A DNA stretch of 64,000 nucleotides, taken from NCBI RefSeq assembly GCF_001411555.2, contig NW_023361600.1, positions 310,002-374,001 on the forward strand, written 5' to 3'. Position numbers and translations under genes: made by a program. The DNA is from Juglans regia. Its lineage: Eukaryota > Streptophyta > Magnoliopsida > Fagales > Juglandaceae. Below are positions 56,666 to 64,000 of this stretch, piece by piece (the stretch's first letter is position 1; each line of letters starts with the position of its first letter). Below the pieces are notes generated by a model. That model did not search any database and was not told the DNA's origin. It saw only the letters and a list, made by a program, of their open reading frames with translations.

Positions 56666-58240
56666 TACTTACCGTATTCATAGATGTAACAATTATAAAT
56701 GGTTTGGATTTGTGGAACGTAAATCCAGAATACATTTTGCGGAATGGCATCGAGACGGATCCTTTTTTAATGCAATTAACCCTTTGTTGTTCTCATTTAT
56801 TATTAGGGCATGTTACAGAGAATTAATGCCGTTAGTTGCTTTATTATTTATTTTTTTATATTGCATATGGAAAAAAAAATGGATTTGGATTTTAAAATTA
56901 CAAACTTTATTGATTTTAAATTTTTTAGTTTTGATGCATTTTAGTTTCCCTCCATTTCACCTAAATTGTCTTGTCCTTGGTGTTGTAATTTTAAGGGTTT
57001 TTTTTTTAATTATTATTATTATTATAGGAAATAGATTTCATTCGTTCATGAATGCAAAATTACAATTGTGACCTTATATATATCGGAAAAATTCTAGATT
57101 ACAAGTTAATTACTTAAGGTTGGGGTCTACCAGTGCACAAATTTATTTGTTGCTGATATGGTATTAACTTCTATAATTCTCTACAAACAATTGGTTTGAG
57201 AGACCATATTATGTCTAAAGGAGAGATTTCAAACCCCATCTTCAGAGGAGCAGGGGACTTTCATTTTATGGACAAAATGTCTAAGTTCTTATTTATTTTT
57301 TATTTTTACCTAAACAAAAGAAAATAACAATAAACATTAAAATAGATGTGAAAATGATGGATTGTAACTATAGATTTGAATTTTCAACTTGAAGGAAAGC
57401 AAAAACAAAAAACAAAAAACAAAAAACAAAAAGATTGTGGTGGCGCGTCCTTGGTCCATGCTAAGAGTGTGGCGGTCAGTTGAATCTAAGAAACTGAGGT
57501 TCCTGGTCCCAGAAACGCCTTGTATGGCGGCAGTAGAAGCTTCCTGGTGCGGTGGTGTGTGGATCTCACATACTTTTATGACCCGCGCGTGTGACTCACG
57601 CATCGCTCCGTTCGCAAAAGCCTCGGACGTTCGAAGGATCGGCAGCTTGGAAATCCTGCGAAGGGGCGCGTGGTGGTCGCTAGGTTTTGAAAAATAGCAG
57701 ATTGGCGTTTTGTCATACTTTAGAGGGTAAAAATAAACAAAAATTGAAAAATAAAGAGTTACACAATCTCTTATCTAACCAGATGGGAGGAGGGAGTGAG
57801 GATCCGAAGCACCACACCCATGCCCCCCCTCCCTTTCCCTCGGTGTTGGGTTTTTACTGGGGACTCTTTGGAGAGAAAAATGAGAGAGAGCTTTCAGTTA
57901 GGGTTTTTTTCATCTTGTAATTTCAAGGAAATGATTTACATTCGATTTGGTGAAATTATAAATTTGTTTTAGTTTATGATCTAAGTAGGAGATTTGGATT
58001 TTAAAGATCATATCTTAAATTCTCTTCCTAAGATCCAGCGGTCAAAGCCTACCGCTATTGAGTTTGGCAATCTTAATAATTTTAGTCAGAATTTTACTCA
58101 ATTATATTTATACCAAAACAATTTCAAATGTTAAGATGTCTTATCTCAATATTTTTATAATTTTTAAACTTGAGAGAATTTTCCCAAAATTCAAAAAAAA
58201 AAAAAAAAAAAAATCTAACAAAAAATTTAATATTATTCTT
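56666..58240. other. Intergenic, no gene supported
   Basis: Open frames at 56712-57071 and 57389-57697 have no recognised domains. 57440-57700 is GC-rich in an A/T background (TGGCGCGTCC, GGGGCGCGTGG), which may be a decayed transposon end. A poly(A) run lies at about 58193-58213. Confidence 0.5.
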
Positions 58241-58244
58241 TTCG

Positions 58245-58392
58245 AGCAGTGCTATTTGAAAATCTTTATACTAAATACTATTTACATGACATAATTTGAT
58301 TTATAAGATTTAAATTTTAAAATTGATCTTCCAAATTAAATTATGTCGTGGATGGTGGTGTGTGGTATAAAGTCTTCGAAATATAATTATTC
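58245..58392. mobile_element. Foldback MITE
   Basis: Left arm GAAAATCTTTATACTAAATA ... CATGACATAATTTGATTT pairs with the right arm read in reverse (AAGACTTTATACCACACACC ... CGACATAATTTAATTTGG). The whole 148 bp can fold into one imperfect hairpin. Confidence 0.65.
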
Positions 58393-59297
58393 TTTCAATG
58401 GGCCTTGTGTTTTCAAATCCTAATAAAAACATCTCAAATTCAAACTTATTTATAATATGTCAAATGACTTCTACAAAATCTCATAAATCCTTTTTTAAAA
58501 GTCTTTTTTGGAAAAATTAGATTTTTAATAGCAGTTTATTTAAAGAGTTATAAGTTCTAAAGTAAATTTTAACCATTGAACCATCCAAACAGATTAGTTT
58601 AACAATAAATTTTCTTATAATATAAATTTGCTTAAGATTTTGTAAATAAATAGCACAAATAAAGTAGATAAACACCTTTGTTTCAGTTAAGCTATTCAGT
58701 CACCCACACCTACATCATTTGACCGTTCTCTATACATACAGTTCCTAGAGGCTAGAGCAGTGAGAACATTTATATAGAAAGTGGCTAATAATGCTACTAA
58801 AAAGCCAATCATAAGGATGACACATGCCCGGTCTGCAGACTAGAATCGGAAACAGTGGAACACGTTACGCGGCAATCAAAGATATATGGGGCTCAAGTTG
58901 CAGGAAAATACAAAACAAAATAGTCGGTGTGAAAATATCAACCTAGTATAGGAATGCTGCAGCCAGAGCTGGAAGAAACTCTCACGGTGTTTGGTGGCGA
59001 GCTCATGGAACCAAATGTACTACTGAGAAAGAACGCAGAAGGTTCACTTGGAGAATTCCAAGATGCCAATGGCGGACAAAGGTCAGATGATCACAGATAA
59101 AACCTGGATGGACAGAAGTGGATGGCACCTAACGTAGATTTACTATAAAGCCAATTGGGATGTGGCAACAGACCAAAGAAGAGGAGGATAGGGACTCGAA
59201 AGGGGAAGTCATAGCTACAATGAGGAAGGGTACTTGCATATTGCATTGCAGTGGTGGCAGAAGCAAAGGCAACGCTTGACACAAGTATTTTTATGTC
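58393..59297. other. Intergenic, no gene seen
   Basis: Moderate A/T. The part 58780-59290 has higher GC and may be a retroelement remnant, but no protein motif was found. Ends with the TTTATGTC duplication at 59290-59297. Confidence 0.4.
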
Positions 59298-60311
59298 TAG
59301 GGGTGTAATCGATCCGGTTTGATTCGGTTTTGGAATTATTTTATAACCGAACCGGTATTCACTCTTTTTAAGATTTGAAGAACTGATACCGCACTAATTA
59401 CACCCTTAAACCGGTACTTCCGATTTTATCGATATTAGTTTGGTTCGGTCTAGTTTTTCCAGTATATTATATATATATATATACACTGACATATATATAT
59501 GCTATATATAATATACTATATATGTTATAGTATATAATAATATAGTGATAGTATAGTGATATATTATAGTATATTATAATATATAGTGATATAGTATTAG
59601 TATAACTACTAATACTACAATGATTTATATAGTTATTTATATATAGTGGATTACTATTACTATTAGTATATATATATATATATATATATAATAGTATCAT
59701 ATAGTGTATTTGATTATGTATGTTAGTGATAATATGATGGTTACATACATTTTTTATATGAGTGTATCTAATCAAATGTATAGAAATGTATTTATAAAAA
59801 AAGAAATATATTATAATTTATTATGCTATAAAATGTATTTATCCTTAATATGTATATAGTTTATATTAATAACATATGATCCAATGTTCATGTTTAAAAT
59901 TAAAATTTTATGTCATATTAATTTTATGTTATTAAATTAAAACTTTTAGTGATAATTTTATATCAAATGTTATATTAAGATTTATAAGATTAATTTTATG
60001 TTATATTAAATGTTATATTAATTTTATATTATACATGAATAATAGGGTTTTAAAATTTAATGTTATCTTAATTATCAATTTAGCATATAATATAATATTA
60101 TTTTATATATAATTATATGTATTATATATAAAAAATATAAAAATTATATATAATATAGAAAATCATATAAAAAATTTAAAAATATATCTATATATATATG
60201 TATGAACCGGTCTAGTGCTAGAAAAAGGAAAATCAAAACCGGATTGGTTTCGACTAGTTTTGAGAAAAATGGAACCAGTATTGGATCGAACCGATTTTTT
60301 TTTCACCCCTA
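59298..60311. mobile_element. Non-autonomous hAT-type element, about 1 kb
   Basis: TAGGGGTGTAATCGATCCGG at the left, ATCGAACCGATTTTTTTTTCACCCCTA at the right (split here), inverted terminal TAGGGGTG and subterminal TCGRTYC/CCGG repeats. Flanking 8-mers TTTATGTC (59290-59297) and TTTATGCT (60312-60319) share their first six bases, as expected for an 8-bp hAT duplication with later change. The interior is (TA)n-rich without coding potential. Confidence 0.75.
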
Positions 60312-60319
60312 TTTATGCT

Positions 60320-61374
60320 TGAGGTTGAGAGTTGGGGCTCCAAGAACTTGTTGGAGGGGATATTGCTCTACAAGTTGTCTGGACCAAGAGGACCAACAAG
60401 ATCAATCGGAGCAGTTATGGTCATCTAATAGAAGCTGCCCAGTAACCCCAGCAAACCTGCTAGCTAAAGATGCTTTGCATTGTACTGAAGATGTTCCTCA
60501 TTGACATAGAGAATATACCTCTGTTGATGCGAGAAAAGTCGTACAACAGGCCGAAAGGAGAGAAAGAGTCATTCCCGGCCCACTGGTCGACTTGGGCTTG
60601 ATTAGTGTTGTTTGGAGCCCTGTCAGTGTTTCGGTGCGGTTGTATGATGTCGATACGTACGTACATGGCGGTAAATGGAAAACAAGTGCAAAGAAAATAA
60701 GAGAAAGGGACACAGATTTACATAGTTCGGCATGTTGCATATATCCACGGGTGTTTGAGGAGGAAAAATCTATTATAATATACTTGTTTACAGTCTCTCA
60801 CAACCTCTCATTTCTCATTGTACAAAAAAAACTAGAGATCTTTTTGCTAGAGAAGATTTCTTCCTCGAGAGGTTGAAGAAGAACAAGAAGAGATTGTCCT
60901 TGGTCATCTGGTCCCTTGCTTTTATCTCACCCCTCCTTGCGCATGCCTGCCTGTCATGATGTGACTGATCCTTTTGCGTGTCTGTCAGCGGAGGTGAGGT
61001 CTGACCCTTGGCGTGTTTGAGCATCCCTTCTTGTTCCCACTTCCTTCTAACACCCTCCTCTTACACCTCCTGCACCTATGGTCACTTCTTGCCTCCTACT
61101 TCCTTCCTTTCCATTTTGTCCTCTAGTGTGGCTTGGTGGGCTGGGTCTAGCCTTCAACATTATTTTATTCTCTACAGATGCTTGCGATTCTTAAGGGTGA
61201 CTAGTTCCAACAAAGACATTGAGAATCCTTAAGATAAAATATGCAACAAAGGTCGTCAGTAAGAAAAACAAATTTCAGAAACGGGTTCTTCATTCTCCAT
61301 TCTGCTTGTGTTAAGCAATAAATGCCTACGGGGGCGAATTTAGGTGGGAGGTGTGTGCGGCTGCTTACGGTGCA
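60320..61374. other. Retroelement-like flank, no gene supported
   Basis: 60715-60760 (GATTTACATAGTTCGG ... CCACGGGTGTTTGAGGAGG) resembles LTR leaders of plant copia elements, but no LTR pair is visible. No protein recognised. Confidence 0.35.
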
Positions 61375-61895
61375 AGTGCAGATGTGGCGGGAGGTATACT
61401 CGACCGTTTATGATGCGAGTGTGGAGCTCGAAAATGTCAGAAGGTGGACTTGACTGTGTGAGATGTGAGTGCGGAGCTCGGATGTGGCGGGAGGTATACT
61501 CAACCACGTATGATGCAAGCGCAGAGCATGGATGTGGGGGGAGGTGGACTCGATCGTGTGTGATGTGAGCGCGGAGCTCGGATGTGACAGAAGGTATACT
61601 CGACCTTGTATGATGCGAGCATGGAGCTCGGACGTGGCTGGAGGTGGAGGTGGACTCGATTGCGTGAGATGCAAGCACGGAGCTCAAATGTTGCAGGAGG
61701 TATACTTGACCGTGTATGATGCGAGTGCAGAGTTCAGACGTGGTGGGAGGTGGACTTGACAGCCTGAGATGCGAGCCCAGAACTCGAATGTGGCGGGAGG
61801 TATACTCGACTACATATGATGCGAGTGTGGAGTTCGAACGTGGCGGGAGGTGGACTTGACCACGTGTGATGCGAGCATGGAGCTCGGATGTTTCT
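61375..61895. repeat. 50/100-bp minisatellite
   Basis: GGAGGTATACTCGACC-type units start at about 61390, 61490, 61590, 61696 and 61796. Between each pair lies a related half-unit with GGAGGTGGACTCGA. Each half is about 50 bp and ends GCGGAGCTCGGATGTGGCG, giving a 100-bp two-monomer period. One period is 106 bp because of a 6-bp GGAGGT insertion. Confidence 0.95.
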
Positions 61896-62159
61896 TGTTA
61901 TTGAGAAGTGTATGTTCATTCAATGTTTTGTTTTCGATTTACTGTTAGTGTTGGAGTTTGTGTGAAGTAACCCCCACAAAGTAGTTAGAGGGTCTATCGT
62001 CTGGGTCCACCTTAGGCAGTTACCAAACCCATCGACTTGTTCCCGAAGGTAACCCTTGCAAAGCAGTTGTGGAGCTCGGAGGCCCGTTAACTTCGAAGGG
62101 TCATTCCCGGAGGTAACCCGCTAGTAGCGGTTATGGCTCGAGTGCGACATTTGGCTTGA

Positions 62160-62645
62160 TGACACGAAAGTCGACAAGTCTAGGGATTTGTGTCTGACTG
62201 GTCGTGTGGGTGAGCCCTGAGGCTCTAGTCGGATTAGTGCATAGTGGCGAGTCTAGAGACTCGGCTTGTAGCATGAAGGTAAAAAAATCAAGAGACTTGT
62301 GTCGAACTAGTTGTCGATGTGGCATAGCTCAGAAGGCCCTGGCGCTAGCTAATGCATCGTAGCAAGTCCAGAGACTGGGCTTGTAGCACGAAAGTTGGCA
62401 AGTCAGGAGACTTGTGTTTGTCTAGTTGTCAATGAGGTAGAGCTCAGAAGGCCCTGGCCCTAACCAATGTATCGCAGTGAGTCTAGAGACTCGTTTTTGC
62501 TAGCGCGAGGGTTAACAAATCTAAGGACTTGTGTTCGATCGTTGTGTCACGAAGAGTCTAGGGACTCAGCTTTGCTAGCGCGAGGGTCGACAAATCTAGG
62601 GACTTGTGTTCGACCTTTGTGTCGCGGCGAATCTAGGGACTCAGC
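62160..62645. repeat. Degenerate tandem repeat
   Basis: The phrase GAGTCTAGAGACTCGGCTTGTAGC or variants recurs at about 62248, 62366, 62479, 62559 and 62628. Spacing falls from about 115 to about 75 bp. Each is followed by GGCAAGTC/GACAAATCTAGGGACTTGTGTTCGA-like text (quoted in part). No protein. Confidence 0.75.
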
Positions 62646-62832
62646 CCTCCGTTTGAAGTGTCGTCATCCAGCTCCGTCACAACCCACAGTACCGCTCCAC
62701 CTCTCAAGCCGTTCTTGTGTCACTGTCACTCTCTCTCTCTCCTCCCACATGCACCGTAGGCAGCCACACGACGCCATTGATGCGCAAAAAGAAAATTATC
62801 ATGTATCGTTAACTCTGTTATGGTTTAAGGAA

Positions 62833-63279
62833 TGTTGTAAAGTTTGCAGTGTGAATATGTAGGCACTTCGAGGGGCCTGACCTCCAGTTTGTACTCATAT
62901 TGTACTGGAAAATCTGAATACCTCTTTCATTCATCATGAACATATAAATAAACTACAAATGAGACTAAGTCAAAATAATAACCCACGGACTCAACAACCT
63001 GAGATCCACTAACTCATAGTTGACCCACTTAATAACAAACTCAATACAGGGACTTAACTGAGTCATAACGGAACATAAAATACTGACTCACGTGGCCCAT
63101 CTAAGTACAATCTGGAACCACTCAAATGGACTCATTCAACGACTTAAATACTGGACTCAACGAATAAAATAGATCCTAGGACTTATGGCCCAGTTAGGCC
63201 CATTTGACACAACCTGGTCCACACGAAGCTTCAGACATTAACCCTAAGGATTAGGGTTCTTCTTCGACGGCTCATAACA
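62833..63279 (-). repeat. 3' LTR of a chromodomain gypsy element at the window edge
   Basis: Starts TGTTGTAAAGTTTGCAG and ends GGCTCATAACA (plus strand), so the ends are TGTT...AACA. On the minus strand it lies just after a purine-rich tract AAAGAAGGGAAG (complement of 63283-63294) and the pol stop. The partner LTR would be beyond the window; AGGAA at 62828-62832 is the expected target duplication. Confidence 0.7.
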
Positions 63280-63299
63280 TACTTCCCTTCTTTAGAAGA

Positions 63300-64000
63300 C
63301 CTTGCCCTCAAGGTCTAGGAAATAGCGCTGCAACTCTTCTTGATCCACCCACGTAGCATCTTCTCCCGCCATGCCCTTTCATTGTACCAGCATCTCAACC
63401 CCTGCCTTCCGCCCTTTCTTGAGTAAACGCCGATTGAGAATCATTTCGAGTTCAGGTTCTAGAGCTCCTTCCGCTGTAACTCTAGGTAACTTTGCTAATG
63501 GTTGAATTTGTTCTCCGAGTGTCTTTTTGAGGCATGAAACATGAATTATCGGATAGATCTACGATTCCTTGGGTAGATCTAACCGATACGCCACCTTGCC
63601 TATTTTTTGCACCACCGTGTACGACCCATAGTATCTCGGTGATAGCTTGAGATTTCTTCTTACCGCAGCTGACATCTATCGATATGGCCTAAGCCGAAGG
63701 TAAACTCTGTCTCCTTCCTGGAACTCTCGATATGTTCTCTTTCGATCTGCATAAAGTTTCATTTTTTCTTGAGTTTCCTTCAAGTTTTCTCGGACTAACT
63801 TGTTAATGAGCTCTCGATTTCTAAGTTCTTCGTCTACTGCTTGAACTTTTGTTGACCCCGATTCGTATGGCATCATTCTTGGGGATGGTTGTCCATACAC
63901 TACCTCATATGGTGAGATCTTGGTAGAGGTATGTTTCGAGGTGTTGTATGCATATTCTACGAGAGCCAACCACCGTGCCCAGTCACGGGGTCTGTCTCTT
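63300..64000 (-). pseudogene. Gypsy integrase C-terminus and chromodomain (partial, continues past the window)
   Basis: Minus strand from the right edge: VEYAYNTSKHTSTKISPYEV, VYGQPSPRMM, a helical linker (NKLVRENLKETQEKMKLYAD) and the GDRVYLRLRPYR integrase tail. After TAG near 63675 come LKLSPRYYGSYTVVQKIGKV, LEPELEMILNRR, EMLVQ-stop-KGM and DATWVDQEELQRYFLDLEGK, which is a chromodomain (the stop replaces Trp in VQWKG). The stop after GKVF lies near 63293. The Tekay-like order integrase-chromodomain-PPT-LTR is clear. At least three stops, two of them Gln or Trp changes, show the copy is dead. Confidence 0.85.

Noticed and set aside
56712..57071. 119-codon hydrophobic open frame
   Set aside because: T-rich DNA gives hydrophobic codons by chance; no start context, motif or neighbour supports a gene.
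57389..57697. 102-codon frame in a GC-rich patch
   Set aside because: No recognisable family; kept only as a possible transposon remnant.

Overview
The window is nuclear DNA of a flowering plant, almost certainly a woody eudicot. Fagales (walnut, pecan or a relative) is my guess, based on the dispersed TCTCATC-rich MITE family; that guess is from memory and not proven here. The evidence for a plant is plant-type transposons of nearly every class, a single host gene with plant-specific architecture (UBA2-type RNA-binding protein), and decayed copies of plant genes (ADP-glucose pyrophosphorylase, LRR receptor kinase, PPR protein, GT77 arabinosyltransferase). No rRNA or tRNA gene and no CRISPR array was seen.

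Layout. 1-5.5 kb: two MITEs, then a decayed minus-strand CACTA element whose transposase C-terminus is split by a 2,192-bp solo LTR (TSD CATGT). 6-9.2 kb: MITEs and a rotten minus-strand gypsy pol remnant. 9.2-13.6 kb: two tandem copies of an LTR-like unit. 13.6-17.2 kb: a hAT transposon with a 52-bp CTCGAGCG minisatellite and a 32-bp perfect palindrome upstream of a nonsense-riddled transposase. 18.2-20.3 kb: a patchwork of unrelated host gene fragments, probably captured by a transposon. 21.5-24.1 kb: an internally deleted gypsy polyprotein that is still open over long stretches. 25.9-34.1 kb: a nest. An old minus-strand copia was split by a chromodomain gypsy element (27327-33161, 428-bp LTRs, TSD ATTAC), which was itself hit by a MITE. 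34.2-37.7 kb: a PIF/Harbinger-like element with only the Myb-type ORF1. 38.6-45.3 kb: the best preserved element, a minus-strand copia (38596-45251) with an almost open polyprotein, a perfect initiator-Met primer binding site and a leader array of the palindrome AAACGACATGTCGTTT. 47.6-49.2 kb: a Harbinger transposase pseudogene. 50.1 to about 55.6 kb: the host gene UBA2A with a probable intron immediately after its stop codon and a SINE (11-bp TSD) inside that downstream region. 56-64 kb: MITEs, a 1-kb non-autonomous hAT, two minisatellites, and the 3' end of another chromodomain gypsy running off the window.

How it works together: apart from UBA2A, nothing here looks like a working host gene. 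The region is a transposon graveyard with at least three levels of nesting. Many of the stop codons in the transposons are explained by C-to-T or G-to-A changes, as expected after cytosine methylation. By eye, LTR divergence is about 13 substitutions in 428 bp for the gypsy element and 5 substitutions plus 2 one-base gaps in about 385 bp for the copia, so the copia is the younger insertion.
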